A stretch of DNA of 64,000 nucleotides. It comes from Alphaproteobacteria bacterium. GTDB lineage: Bacteria > Pseudomonadota > Alphaproteobacteria > Reyranellales > Reyranellaceae. The position numbers were made by a program, and so were the translations under genes. The notes beneath the pieces are model-generated. The model did not search any database. It saw only the letters and a program-made list of their open reading frames with translations, and was not told where the DNA came from. This document shows, in pieces, positions 50,723 to 61,606 of this stretch; within the stretch, counting starts at the first letter, position 1, and the number at the start of each line of letters is the position of its first letter. Location: contig VGCZ01000016.1 of assembly GCA_016869975.1 (NCBI GenBank), forward strand, positions 43,093 to 107,092, given 5' to 3'.

Positions 50723-51499
50723 ATGACGAAGGTCGCGCTGATCACCGGCGCCGCGCGCGGCATCGGGCTGGCGACGGCGTCGCGCTTCCTCGCGGACGGC
50801 TGGCGGGTGGCGATGCTGGACGTGCTGGGCGACATTCTCGCCGCCGCCGTCGCCGGCCTCGACCGGCCCGACGACACGCTGGCGCTGGTGGCTGACGTGT
50901 CCGATCCGGCGGCGGTGCAGGCGGCGGTACGCCGGGCGCACGCGCGGTTCGGCCGCATCGACGCGCTGGTCAACAACGCCGGCATCGCCGTCTTCAAGCC
51001 GATGCTCGACGTGACGCTCGAGGAATGGCAGCGCGTGCTGTCGGTCAACCTCACCGGGCCGTTCCTGATGACCCAGGCGGTGGCGCCGATCATGCGCGAC
51101 CAGGGCGCGGGCGCGATCGTCAACATCACCTCGATCTCCGGCCTGCGCGCCTCGACCCTGCGCGTCGCCTACGGCACCAGCAAGGCGGCGCTGGCGCACC
51201 TGACGCGCCAGCAGGCGGCCGAGCTGGGCGAATACGGCATCCGCGTCAATGCCGTGGCGCCAGGCCCGGTCGACACCGCGATGGCCAAGGCGGTGCACAC
51301 GCGCGAAATCCGCGCCGACTACCACGACCACATTCCGCTCAACCGCTATGGCCTGGAGCGCGAGCTCGCCGAGGCGATCTTCTTCCTCTGCTCCGAGAAG
51401 GCGGCCTACATCACCGGCCACGAGCTGGCGGTCGATGGCGGCTTCTACGCGTCGGGCGTCGGCCTGCCGACCTTGCGCAAGGAACGGCGCAACACCTGA
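50723..51499 (+). CDS. SDR family oxidoreductase (3-oxoacyl reductase-like)
   Basis: 258 aa classical SDR: ALITGAARGIGLATASRFLA (cofactor Gly motif), DALVNNAGIAVFKPML, catalytic Ser in NITSISGLRAS and Y-G-T-S-K in VAYGTSKAALAHLTRQQAAE, and the end EAIFFLCSEKAAYITGHELA followed by VDGGFYASGVGL. The aspartate after the second strand (VAMLDVLGD) suggests NAD(H). ATG 50723 is preceded by GGGGGGAAG. Divergent from selC. Its C-terminus is echoed by the remnant at 49399. Confidence 0.92.
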   Translation: MTKVALITGAARGIGLATASRFLADGWRVAMLDVLGDILAAAVAGLDRPDDTLALVADVSDPAAVQAAVRRAHARFGRIDALVNNAGIAVFKPMLDVTLEEWQRVLSVNLTGPFLMTQAVAPIMRDQGAGAIVNITSISGLRASTLRVAYGTSKAALAHLTRQQAAELGEYGIRVNAVAPGPVDTAMAKAVHTREIRADYHDHIPLNRYGLERELAEAIFFLCSEKAAYITGHELAVDGGFYASGVGLPTLRKERRNT

Positions 51500-51909
51500 T
51501 TCGTGGTTCCGACCAGGTACTGGCAAGGCTCGGTGACGTGGTGGCGTCGGTCCATTCACATATCGACCGGCCATGCGCACCGCAAACTGAGCGCGCGATC
51601 GCGGTCATGTGCGACCGCAACGTCTCGATCCTCGGGCAGCCAACGCGCCAACTGATCGGCTAAGGGAGCCTATCAGCATCGACATGAACCGCGTCATCGC
51701 CGCCGTGCGCCGACGGCCTCCAAGAACGGTGGCCAGCGAACGACCTTCCGCGCATCGACGCCGATATCGATCGCGCAGTTGCTCATCGGCGCCGCCTCTG
51801 ACCGAGTGGCGGATGATGGAAACCCTCGCGGCGATGGAACATTGGGGTCTGGCTGATCCTTGAGGCAGGTCAAGGCCGAGCGGCCGGTCTGGGCGGACTC
51901 TGCTTTTCC
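51500..51909. other. Gene-poor stretch before the acyl-CoA ligase operon
   Basis: About 410 bases with only short open frames (for example 51609-51863) whose products I do not recognise. No tRNA, hairpin with T-run or repeat of the window's families is visible. It may hold the promoter and regulatory sites of the downstream operon or decayed coding sequence. Confidence 0.4.
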
Positions 51910-53666
<1,757 letters not shown>

Positions 53667-53670
<4 letters not shown>

Positions 53671-54653
53671 CCGCCAAACCGCATCTCGACCGCGAGCACG
53701 CCCGCCATCTGCTGGGCCAGATGCTGCGCATCCGCCTGTTCGAGGAGAGGTGCGCCGAACTCTACACGCAGCAGAAGATCCGCGGCTTCCTCCACCTCTA
53801 TGTCGGCGAGGAGGCCAACGCCGTGGGCATCGCCTGCGCGCTCTCGGCTGCCGATAGCATCGTCTCGACCTACCGCGAGCACGGCCATGCCCTTGCGCGC
53901 GGCATCGCCATGGGCCCGCTGATGGCCGAGATGTACGGCAAGGCCAACGGCACCAGCGCCGGGCGCGGCGGCTCCATGCATGTGTTCGATCGCGCGACCC
54001 GTTTCTACGGCGGCAACGCCATCGTCGGCGGCGGTCTGCCGCTCGCCGTCGGGCTGGGTTTGGCGGAGAAGCTGCGCGGCGGCGCCGGCGTCGCGGTCTG
54101 CCTGTTCGGCGAAGGCGCCGTCGCCGAGGGTGAGTTCCACGAATCGCTCAATCTCGCGGCCCTGTGGAAGCTGCCGGTGCTCTTCGTCTGCGAGAACAAC
54201 CTCTACGCCATGGGCAGTGCCATCGAGCGCACGGAATCGGAGACGGCGATCTTCCGCAAGGCCGAGTCCTATCGGGTGGAGGCGCATCAGGTCGACGGCA
54301 TGGACGTGGTCGCCGTCGAGGTGGCGGCGCTGGGCGCGCTGGAGCGCATCCGTGGTGGCGCCGGCCCGCAATTCCTCGAATGCATGACCTACCGCTTCCG
54401 CGCTCATTCGATGTTCGACGCCCAGCTCTACCGCGACCGTGCCGAGGTCGAGCGCTGGAAGGAGCGCGACCCGATCCGGCGCTTCGGCGACTGGGCGACA
54501 GCCAGCGGCTTGCTGCACGTCGCCGATATCGAGGCGCTGCGCGAGGCGGCGTCGGCCGAAGTCGACGCGGCCGTCGCCTTCGCCGAGGCCGGCGCCTGGG
54601 AGCCGGTCGAGGATCTCTGCCGTCACACGCTGATGGACGCGGTGCCGGCATGA
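53667..54653 (+). CDS. 2-oxoacid (pyruvate/acetoin) dehydrogenase E1 component, alpha subunit
   Basis: 328 aa. Thiamine-diphosphate-binding subunit. [20 protein letters not shown] and [18 protein letters not shown] are family-typical; the ThDP motif is [20 protein letters not shown] leading to [11 protein letters not shown] (G-D/E-G…N-N). The phosphorylation-loop Y-R-F-R-A-H-S is present. AcoA, PdhA and BkdA differ little here; acetoin/pyruvate class is likeliest. ATG 53667 overlaps the ligase stop. The E1 beta start overlaps its own end. Confidence 0.9.
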
Positions 54654-55639
54654 CCACGACCTATCGCGAGGCGATCAAGCAGGCGATCCGCGACGCCCTC
54701 AACCGCGATGAGCGTGTCTTTCTGATGGGCGAGGATGTCGGCCGCTATGGCGGCTGCTACGCGGTAACCAAGGGGCTGCTGGAGGAATTCGGCGAGGCGC
54801 GCATTCGCGATACACCGCTGTCGGAATCCGCCTTCGTCGGCGCCGGCATCGGCGCGGCCATGGCCGGCCTGCGGCCCATCGTCGAGATCATGACGGTGAA
54901 TTTCAGCCTGCTGGCGCTCGACCAGATCGTCAACAACGCAGCGACCATCCCGCACATGTCGGGCGGGCAGTTCGCCGTGCCGCTGGTTATCCGCATGGCC
55001 ACCGGCGCCGGCCGCCAGCTCGCCGCGCAGCATTCGCACAGCCTTGAGGGCTGGTACGCCCACATCCCTGGCCTGAAGATCGTGGCGCCCGCGACGCTCG
55101 AGGACGCGCGCGGCATGCTGTGGAGCGCGCTGGAGGACCCCAATCCGGTGCTGATCTTCGAGCAAGTCAACCTCTACAACATGGAAGCCGAGCTCGCCGC
55201 CGACGCTGGTGCCGTGCCGCTCTGCGGCGCCGCCGTTCGCCGCGCGGGGCGCGATCTTAGCCTCGTCACCTACGGCGCCAGCCTGCACAAGTCGCTCGTC
55301 GCGGCCCAGCTTCTCGCCACCGAGGGCATCGAGGCGGAGGTCATTGATTTGCGCTCCCTGCGGCCGCTGGACGACGCCACGATCATGGCCTCGCTGGCGC
55401 GCACCCGGCGCATCCTGGTCGTCGACGAGGGCTGGCGCTCGGGCGGCATCTCGGCCGAGATCTGCGCGCGCGTCGCCGAGCAGGGCTTCTACGACCTCGA
55501 CGCGCCGCCGGCGCGGCTGTGCGGCGTCGAGGTGCCTATTCCCTATCCCAAGCATCTGGAGGACGCCGCGATCCCTCAGGTGGAGACTATCCACGCCGCG
55601 GCGCTTGAGCTGGTGAGGCCGTCCGGGAGGTCGACGTGA
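54650..55639 (+). CDS. 2-oxoacid dehydrogenase E1 component, beta subunit
   Basis: 329 aa. [53 protein letters not shown] and [14 protein letters not shown] are classic AcoB/PdhB segments; the end [20 protein letters not shown] resembles P-x-P-Y…L-E. With E1 alpha it forms the decarboxylating alpha2beta2 unit. Starts inside the alpha stop codon (ATGA) and ends in GTGA overlap with E2. The longer open frame from 54164 is a wrong phase over E1 alpha. Confidence 0.92.
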   Translation: MTTTYREAIKQAIRDALNRDERVFLMGEDVGRYGGCYAVTKGLLEEFGEARIRDTPLSESAFVGAGIGAAMAGLRPIVEIMTVNFSLLALDQIVNNAATIPHMSGGQFAVPLVIRMATGAGRQLAAQHSHSLEGWYAHIPGLKIVAPATLEDARGMLWSALEDPNPVLIFEQVNLYNMEAELAADAGAVPLCGAAVRRAGRDLSLVTYGASLHKSLVAAQLLATEGIEAEVIDLRSLRPLDDATIMASLARTRRILVVDEGWRSGGISAEICARVAEQGFYDLDAPPARLCGVEVPIPYPKHLEDAAIPQVETIHAAALELVRPSGRST

Positions 55640-56823
55640 GCGACTTCCTGATGCCGTCTCTGGGCGCCGACATGGAGAAGGGAAAGGTCGTCGAATGGCT
55701 GAAGAAGCCCGGCGACCCGATCGCGCGCGGCGACGTCGTGGCCGTCGTCGAGACGCAGAAGGGCGCTTTCGAGATCGAGGCCTTCGAAGCCGGAATCCTG
55801 GGCGAGATCCTCGTGCCCGTCGGTGTCGAGGCGCCTGTCGGCGCTGTGCTCGCACGTATCGACGGGCCCGGTGCCGCCCCTCGGCCGGCGATGGCCGCGC
55901 CGGCGCCGCCGCGACCCGCGATCCAGCCCGTCGCGTCACCTCCACCGCGCCCGGCACAGATCGCCACGGGACGTCCTCGAATCTCGCCAGCCGCCGCGCG
56001 GCGCGCGATCGAATTGGGCGTCGACACCCGCGGGCTGAGCGGCAGCGGGCCGGGCGGCGCCATCGCCATCGCCGATGTTGAGGCCGCCGCGCGCAAGCCC
56101 GCCGCACCACAGCCCTCCGCGCCGCCGACTGGGACGCCGGGACCGCGGCGCGGCTTCGACCCGGCGGCCATGCGTCAGGCGATCGCCACGGCCATGGCGC
56201 GCTCCAAGCGCGAGATTCCCCACTACTATCTGTCGCTGCCGATCGACATGGGCATCGCGAGCGAATGGCTCGCTGCTGAGAACGCCCGGCGCGACGTCGA
56301 GCGCCGGCTGCTGCCGGCGGCGCTGCTGCTGAAGGCGGTGGCGCTGGCGCTGCGCGCGGTACCTGAACTCAACGGCTTCTGGGTCGAAGGCGCGCCGAGG
56401 CTTTCGCCGTCGATCCATGTCGGCTGGGCGATCGCGCTGCGTGGCGGCGGCCTGATGGCGCCGGCGATCCACGACGCCGACCGCCTGACCCTCGACCAGG
56501 CGATGGCCGCGCTGCGCGACCTGACCACGCGCGCGCGCGTCGCGCGCGTTCGGGGTTCGGAGATGATGGATCCCACCGTGACCGTCACCAGCCTCGGCGA
56601 GCGTGGCGCCGACAGCGTGTTCGGCGTCATCTACCCACCGCAGTTGGCGATCGTGGGATTCGGCGCGCCGCGCATCACCGCGCTGCCGGTCGGCGACGCG
56701 ATCCGGCCGCGGCCGGTCGTGCAGGCGACCTTGGCCGCCGATCATCGCGCCAGCGACGGCGCGCTCGGCAGCCGGCTGCTCGCCACCATCGATCGCCACC
56801 TGCAGCGACCGGAGAGCCTATGA
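55636..56823 (+). CDS. 2-oxoacid dehydrogenase E2 (dihydrolipoamide acyltransferase)
   Basis: 395 aa. Lipoyl domain (1-75): [20 protein letters not shown] and [20 protein letters not shown], where the lipoylated Lys sits in T-Q-K-G rather than the common T-D-K-A. A Pro/Ala linker leads to a peripheral-subunit-binding domain ([20 protein letters not shown], ~115-150) and the catalytic domain ending [20 protein letters not shown] with the His–Asp motif. GTG 55636. No E3 gene is adjacent. The ACP gene overlaps its stop by ATGA. Confidence 0.9.
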   Translation: MSDFLMPSLGADMEKGKVVEWLKKPGDPIARGDVVAVVETQKGAFEIEAFEAGILGEILVPVGVEAPVGAVLARIDGPGAAPRPAMAAPAPPRPAIQPVASPPPRPAQIATGRPRISPAAARRAIELGVDTRGLSGSGPGGAIAIADVEAAARKPAAPQPSAPPTGTPGPRRGFDPAAMRQAIATAMARSKREIPHYYLSLPIDMGIASEWLAAENARRDVERRLLPAALLLKAVALALRAVPELNGFWVEGAPRLSPSIHVGWAIALRGGGLMAPAIHDADRLTLDQAMAALRDLTTRARVARVRGSEMMDPTVTVTSLGERGADSVFGVIYPPQLAIVGFGAPRITALPVGDAIRPRPVVQATLAADHRASDGALGSRLLATIDRHLQRPESL

Positions 56824-57071
56824 GCGACGAAGAGACCATCGCCAGGTTGCGCGTGATCCTGGGCGACATTGCGCCCGACCTCGACGTATCGACCATCGAC
56901 GCCAACGCGGATCTGCGCAACGACATCGGTCTCGACTCGATGGACTTCCTGAACTTCGTGATCGCCGCGCACAAGCGCCTGCGCGTCGATGTTCCGGAGG
57001 CCGACTACGGCAAGGTCGACTCGCTGGCAAAGTTCGCGCGCTACATCGCGGCGGCTGGTGCGCCGGGCTGA
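56820..57071 (+). CDS. Acyl carrier protein of the 2-oxoacid dehydrogenase operon
   Basis: 83 aa. Four-helix acidic carrier. The phosphopantetheine Ser is in DIGLDSMDFLNFVIAAHKRL (D-S-M), preceded by DANADLRN, and the C-terminal helix is KVDSLAKFARYIAAA. It differs from the housekeeping FabD-type ACP. It overlaps the E2 stop and ends the operon, so the acyl group formed by the complex may be loaded on, or taken from, this carrier. Confidence 0.9.
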   Translation: MSDEETIARLRVILGDIAPDLDVSTIDANADLRNDIGLDSMDFLNFVIAAHKRLRVDVPEADYGKVDSLAKFARYIAAAGAPG

Positions 57072-57120
57072 TCCCTATCAGGGTGCAGGGTGTCTTTTTT
57101 TGGGAGCGCCGGCGCTATCC

Positions 57121-57179
57121 GGAGAATCCCTCGCTGCGCTCGGGACCGCGGCGTCTGATCAACCGCTCGACGCTCTAGT
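57121..57179. repeat. Dispersed repeat (copy 2, inverted)
   Basis: Read on the minus strand it begins TAGAGCGTCGAGCGGTTG (57178-57161), then CCCGAGCGCAGCGAGGGAT (57143-57125). This matches 1799-1853, including the TAG at the edge, which here is the stop codon of the phosphoribosyltransferase. It lies between the ACP gene and that convergent gene. Confidence 0.75.
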
Positions 57180-57855
57180 CACCGGGTAACGGCGCGCGGG
57201 CTGTCAGGCCGCTTCCAGCGTCGCGGCGCAGGATCTCGCGCACCTCGTCGTCGCCGACCTCGGAGAAGTCGGCGTAGTAGTAGCCGACTGAAGACAGCGC
57301 CTCGGGCTCCTCGAGGCACACGACCTCGCCGAACTCGCGTCGGAGCTCGGCGGCGACAGCGAGGTCCGCGACAGGGGTGGTGATCACGATCCGCTGCGCA
57401 CCGCGTTTGGCCGTGGCCAAGGCCGCAGCGCGCATGGTCATGCCCGTGGCGATGCCGTCATCGACCAGGATCACGACACGACCGGCGATGTCGACCCGTG
57501 GTCGATCGCCGAGATAGGCCTGGCGTCGGCGTTCCAGCTCGATCTGTTCGCGGCTCCTGACCTCGTCAAAGGCTCTCCCGGTGAGCCGCAGGGCGCCAAT
57601 GACACGCTTGTTCCGCACGATGACGGGCGGGTCATCCTCGGCGATCGCGCCCATGGCGTATTCCGGCTGCCGGGGCACGCCGAGCTTGCGCACAAAGACG
57701 AGGTCGAGCGGCGCGCGCAGGGTCGTGGCGATTTCCGCGGCGACGGCCACCCCGCCGCGCGGCAGAGCCAGGACCACCGGTCGCGCGCTCTCAAGATCGG
57801 CCAGAGCCGCCGCCAGCCGCCGACCCGCCTCCCGCCTGTCGCGAAACGCGCTCAT
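57175..57855 (-). CDS. Phosphoribosyltransferase family protein
   Basis: 226 aa. PRPP-binding loop VVILVDDGIATGMTMRAAAL is the type I PRTase signature; ahead of it are VLALPRGGVAVAAEIATTLR and the LVFVRKLGVPRQPEYAMGAI flap. A helix of R-x-x-A-G-R-R-L begins the protein (DRREAGRRLAAALADL). This belongs to a subgroup sometimes fused to hydrolases and of unknown nucleobase; it may not be a salvage enzyme. ATG 57855 is in ATGA overlap with the glycoside-hydrolase-like gene, so it is the last gene of that operon. Confidence 0.88.
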   Translation of the reverse strand: MSAFRDRREAGRRLAAALADLESARPVVLALPRGGVAVAAEIATTLRAPLDLVFVRKLGVPRQPEYAMGAIAEDDPPVIVRNKRVIGALRLTGRAFDEVRSREQIELERRRQAYLGDRPRVDIAGRVVILVDDGIATGMTMRAAALATAKRGAQRIVITTPVADLAVAAELRREFGEVVCLEEPEALSSVGYYYADFSEVGDDEVREILRRDAGSGLTARAPLPGD

Positions 57856-59153
57856 CGCGGACTGATCTCCTCCGCCGAGTAGATGTTGCGCGGATTCCAA
57901 AGCATCCAGCCGATCGCCTGGGCATCATGCGCCGCCTTGATCTGCTTGCCGATCTCGGCCGCGCCAAACGGTTGCCCGCCGAACGCATAGTCGCGAAAGC
58001 CCTGGATCCATGGCCGATATCGCACTGGCGAGCCGCGCGTCCGCGCCTTCGCGGTCTCCAGCGAGCGGTAGACAATCTCATATGGATGCGCCACCGGATT
58101 GCTGTAGCCGGGGATGCCGAACTGGAAGCCGGACGGGTACAGCATGGGCGAAATGTAGTCGACGACGGCGGCGAGATCCTCCAACCGCTGCCCGATTCCG
58201 GTATCGCCTGGGTTCCAACACACGTATCCGAACGCGTCAACGGCGAGAAACACGTTGTACGGAACAAGCCGCCGACGTGCCTCGCGCAGGAACCCGGTGA
58301 TCGCCTCGACCCGCGATGCCTCGGTCGATGGCTGCATATAGGTCAGGCCCACGGCGTCGGGAAAGCGCACATAGTCGAACTGGATTTCGTCGAATCCGGC
58401 GGCCGCCGCTTCCTCGGCAACGCCAAGCGTGTAGCTCCAGGCCTCTTTCCGGTGGGGATCGATCCATGCCAGGCCTTCACGGTCCTTCCAGACCGCGCCC
58501 GCGCTGTTGCGCACCGCCCAGTCCGGGCGCGCCTGGGCAAGGAGGTCGTCCTTGAAGACCACGATCCGCGCGATCGTATAGATGCCCTTCGCCTTGAGCG
58601 CGCGCGTAAGTTCCGTCAGATCGGGAATCGTCCTCACCTTGAGGGCGCCCGTCGAAGCGGCCAGCGGCAGGGCGCTTGGATAGGGGATCACGCCGCGGTC
58701 GCCCTTGAGATCGATCACGAGGGCGTTCAGGCCAGCACGCTCGATCACGGCGAGCGCGGCATCACGCAGCGACGGCGTGCCGATGCCGTACACCGTCAGA
58801 TAAAGGGCCTTGGGCGTGAGGGGTTTCAGCCGGATCGTTGGCTCGGCAGGTCGGCCGCTGGCGATCGTCTCGCGTTGGTAGCCCGGCGCCCGGACGTGCA
58901 GCGGCGTCGCGCCGCCCGGAAGTCGATACCGCCCCGCGGCGTCGGTGACGACCGCGCGGTCGCCGACGGTGACGATCGCGCCGACGATCGGCGCCTGCGT
59001 CGTGGCGTCGACGACCGTGCCCCGGTCATCGTCGGCTCCCGCGGGCGATGCAAGGAAGATCGATGCGATCAAGGCGGCGACCCGCGCGGCCTGGGCGCAA
59101 GCGCGTGATCCCGGCGACGCCGGCATCCTCGAGTGGTCCATGACGGGTCTCAT
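57852..59153 (-). CDS. Putative glycoside hydrolase, DUF4015 family, secreted
   Basis: 433 aa. A signal-like N-terminus (AARVAALIASIFLASPAGAD) is followed by a carboxypeptidase-regulatory-like beta module (TTQAPIVGAIVTVGDRAVVT), then a TIM-barrel with LNALVIDLKGDRGVIPYPSA, GFDEIQFDYVRFPDA, VFLAVDAFGYVCW and DYISPMLYPSGFQFG. These acidic motifs match DUF4015 / GH13-like polysaccharide hydrolases. It starts inside the stop of the deacetylase gene (ATG 59153) though other in-frame ATGs exist at 59141 and 59126. Likely acts on an exopolysaccharide. Confidence 0.85.
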   Translation of the reverse strand: MRPVMDHSRMPASPGSRACAQAARVAALIASIFLASPAGADDDRGTVVDATTQAPIVGAIVTVGDRAVVTDAAGRYRLPGGATPLHVRAPGYQRETIASGRPAEPTIRLKPLTPKALYLTVYGIGTPSLRDAALAVIERAGLNALVIDLKGDRGVIPYPSALPLAASTGALKVRTIPDLTELTRALKAKGIYTIARIVVFKDDLLAQARPDWAVRNSAGAVWKDREGLAWIDPHRKEAWSYTLGVAEEAAAAGFDEIQFDYVRFPDAVGLTYMQPSTEASRVEAITGFLREARRRLVPYNVFLAVDAFGYVCWNPGDTGIGQRLEDLAAVVDYISPMLYPSGFQFGIPGYSNPVAHPYEIVYRSLETAKARTRGSPVRYRPWIQGFRDYAFGGQPFGAAEIGKQIKAAHDAQAIGWMLWNPRNIYSAEEISPR

Positions 59154-59962
59154 TTTCCGGGCGCGAGTAACGCTTCGAAACGCGCGCCGCGATCGGCGTC
59201 GGTGACGATGTAGCGCGGCAAGGCCATCAGATTGTCGGCGCGGCTGACCGGATGGCGTTCGATCGAGAACGCCGCGACGTACCCGGCTGTCGCCGCCTCG
59301 CGCATGAGGTCCGCATCGTAGATCCCGAAGGGCAAGGCTAGGAGATCGACCGGGCCGCCCAGGCGCTCCTCGATCAGCGCCCTCGAGCGGACGAGCTGGT
59401 CTCGCACGAAGCGTCGATAGGCGTCCGGTGCCAGACGCCTGCGCTCGGTCGTGAAATTGGGATGCCACAGCGTGTGCGACTGCACGTCGACCAGGCCGGA
59501 GGCCTTCATCTCCGCCAGCTGCGCCCAGGTCAGCGCGTAGTCCGCGTTCGAGATCGCCGTTGGATAGATGAAAAGCGTCACCGGGATCCGGTGCGTCCGG
59601 ATCAACGGGAACATCTCCGTATAGATCGAGCGATGGCCGTCATCGACCATGATGACGACGGCGCGTTCCGGTAGCGCGGCGCCGGCCTCGCGCATCGCGT
59701 CGACAAGCTGGCGGGCCGGGATGACCCGGAGGTTCCGTTGCCGCAGGAGGTTGAGCTGCGCCTCGAAGACCGGCGTCGTCACCGTCATGGAATCGCCGAC
59801 CACGGGGCCGAGGCGATGGTAGAGGAGGATCGGCACGCGCGGCGCCGTGTCCGCGGCGGCGATCGCGGCCATTGTGCCGCACGCGAGGGCGAACATGAGT
59901 ACGGTCCGGCTCAGTCCATACGCGAACGCGACCGTCATCCGGGCGAGAAGGCGTGATGTCAT
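59150..59962 (-). CDS. Polysaccharide deacetylase (NodB-fold), secreted
   Basis: 270 aa. Signal/anchor SRTVLMFALACGTMAAIAAA. The NodB domain starts VPILLYHRLGPVVGDSMTV; motif 1 is AVVIMVDDGHRSIYTEMFPL (D-D-G), motif 2 is DVQSHTLWHPNFT (H…H metal ligands), then LLALPFGIYDADLMREAATA. It probably removes N-acetyl groups from a surface glycan such as a PGA- or Pel-like polymer. ATG 59962. First gene of the deacetylase–hydrolase–PRTase operon. Confidence 0.88.
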   Translation of the reverse strand: MTSRLLARMTVAFAYGLSRTVLMFALACGTMAAIAAADTAPRVPILLYHRLGPVVGDSMTVTTPVFEAQLNLLRQRNLRVIPARQLVDAMREAGAALPERAVVIMVDDGHRSIYTEMFPLIRTHRIPVTLFIYPTAISNADYALTWAQLAEMKASGLVDVQSHTLWHPNFTTERRRLAPDAYRRFVRDQLVRSRALIEERLGGPVDLLALPFGIYDADLMREAATAGYVAAFSIERHPVSRADNLMALPRYIVTDADRGARFEALLAPGK

Positions 59963-60204
59963 CCAGCACGTCTATGCTCGATGACCCGTCGCCGCGTTGA
60001 CATGAAACAAGGCGGAGCTCGCCCCGGGCCCGCGAATCGCGGCGGCGGAACGTCAGAGTGGCGCGTCGTGGTCAGGCCGCCGGCCTCGACCTGTTATCGC
60101 TGCGGCACCATCAGCGGCAGGCGCCGCTCCGCCGCCAGCGCCGAGAACAGCCCGGCCTCGATGCCCAGCGCGACAAGGCGGCGCGAAATCACGCCCGGCA
60201 TTCC

Positions 60205-60230
60205 ACCTTCCCCCGCTTGCGGCGGAAGGT
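60205..60230. repeat. Imperfect ACCTTCCCCCGC palindrome just before the epoxide hydrolase
   Basis: ACCTTCCCCCGC (60205-60216), loop TT, then GCGGCGGAAGGT (60219-60230) with one mismatch; it ends 10 bases before the ATG. The 278 bases from 59963 to here otherwise show no credible gene. Confidence 0.6.
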
Positions 60231-60240
60231 ATTGTTGGTC

Positions 60241-61386
60241 ATGGCCGACAGCATCCGCCCCTTCACCATCGCCGTCCCCGACGCCGTGCTCGCCGACCTC
60301 AAGGCGCGGCTGCGCAACACGCGCTGGCCGGAGGCGGAGCCGGTCGGCGACTGGAGCCAGGGCGCGCCGCTCGGTTGGATCCAGGACATCTGCCGCTACT
60401 GGGCCGAGACCTACGACTGGCGCGCGCGGGAGAAGGCGCTGAATCGCTTCGCGCAGTTCAAGACCGAAATCGACGGCCTCGACATCCATTACGTCCACGT
60501 GCGCTCGCCCCACGCCAACGCGTTGCCGCTGATCATCACCCATGGCTGGCCGGGCTCGTTCGTGGAGTTCCACAAGGTCATCGAGCCGCTCACCGATCCG
60601 ACGAGGCACGGCGGCAAGGCCGAGGACGCCTTCCACGTCGTCTGCCCGTCGCTGCCGGGCTTCGCCTTCTCGGGCAAGCCGACCACGACGGGCTGGGGCG
60701 TCGCGCGCATTGCGCAGGCCTGGGCGAGCCTGATGGCGCGGCTGGGCTACGCGCGCTACGGCACGCAGGGCGGCGACTGGGGATCGGCGGTGACCACGGC
60801 GCTGGGCGCGCTCGATACGGCGCATTGCGCGGCCATCCACATCACCTTGGCGATGGGCACGCGGCCCAAGGTCGAGGGCGAGCCGTCACCCGAGGAGGCG
60901 CGCGCGCTGAAGGGCATCCGGCACTACGACGACTGGGATTCGGGCTATTCCAAGCAGCAATCGACGCGGCCGCAGACCTTGGGCTACGGGCTCACCGATT
61001 CGCCGTCGGGCCAGGCGGCGTGGATCCTCGAGAAGTTCTGGGCCTGGACCGATTGCGACGGCCATCCGGAAAACATCCTCGGCCGCGACGAGCTGCTCGA
61101 CAACGTCATGCTCTATTGGACGACGGCCACGGCCACGTCCTCGGCGCGGCTCTACTGGGAGAGCTTCCGCCCCGGCAGCCGCAAGCCGGTCACGGTCACG
61201 GTGCCCACCGGCGTCGCGGTGTTCCCCAAGGAGATCGTCACGCCGGTGCGCAAGTGGATGGAGGCTGGCAGCTTCCCCAACATCACGCACTGGCGCGAGA
61301 TGGCGAAGGGCGGCCACTTCGCGGCCTTCGAGCAGCCGGCTTCGTTCGTCGAGGAGGTGCGGAGCTTCTTCGCGACCATCAGGTGA
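60241..61386 (+). CDS. Epoxide hydrolase family protein with EHN domain
   Basis: 381 aa alpha/beta hydrolase. The N-terminal EHN segment is SIRPFTIAVPDAVLADLKAR then LRNTRWPE. The core has HGWPGSFVEFHKVIEPL, the nucleophile Asp in QGGDWGSAVTTALG (~residue 180), and the C-terminal catalytic His in GGHFAAFEQP. Adds water to an epoxide through an aspartyl ester; the substrate is unknown. ATG 60241; upstream open frame to 60058 runs through a repeat and is discounted. A 61-codon gene begins inside its stop. Confidence 0.92.
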   Translation: MADSIRPFTIAVPDAVLADLKARLRNTRWPEAEPVGDWSQGAPLGWIQDICRYWAETYDWRAREKALNRFAQFKTEIDGLDIHYVHVRSPHANALPLIITHGWPGSFVEFHKVIEPLTDPTRHGGKAEDAFHVVCPSLPGFAFSGKPTTTGWGVARIAQAWASLMARLGYARYGTQGGDWGSAVTTALGALDTAHCAAIHITLAMGTRPKVEGEPSPEEARALKGIRHYDDWDSGYSKQQSTRPQTLGYGLTDSPSGQAAWILEKFWAWTDCDGHPENILGRDELLDNVMLYWTTATATSSARLYWESFRPGSRKPVTVTVPTGVAVFPKEIVTPVRKWMEAGSFPNITHWREMAKGGHFAAFEQPASFVEEVRSFFATIR

Positions 61387-61568
61387 AGAAGCCCAGCCGC
61401 CGCGACCTGAACCGCGCCGCGCAGATCGCCCGCCTGCGCGGCGACGCGCGGCGCGCGCGCATGCACGCGGCGCAGGTCACGGACGCCGACGATCTCGAGT
61501 TCTATCGCAAGCTGGCGGACGAATGGGAACGCGAGGCCGACGCGCTGGAGAAGCCGGAGGAAAGCTGA
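61383..61568 (+). CDS. Small hypothetical protein, translationally coupled to the epoxide hydrolase gene
   Basis: 61 aa, GTG 61383 in GTGA overlap with the hydrolase stop. Highly charged and probably helical: KKPSRRDLNRAAQIARLRGD, ARRARMHAAQVTDADDLEF and YRKLADEWEREADALEKPEE. No known motif; the arrangement with an exact stop/start overlap supports it as a real gene. It resembles short DUF-type proteins found after hydrolases but no family is claimed. Confidence 0.55.
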   Translation: MKKPSRRDLNRAAQIARLRGDARRARMHAAQVTDADDLEFYRKLADEWEREADALEKPEES

Positions 61569-61576
61569 AGCTCCCT

Positions 61577-61603
61577 TACCCTCCCCCCCTCCGGGGGAAG
61601 GTA
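61577..61603. repeat. Degenerate CCCCCC/GGGGGG palindrome after the coupled gene
   Basis: TTACCCTCCCCCCC and CCGGGGGAAGGTAG form a decayed copy of the CCTTCCCCC hairpin, between two convergent genes. It could serve as a weak terminator. Confidence 0.5.
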
Positions 61604-61606
61604 GAA

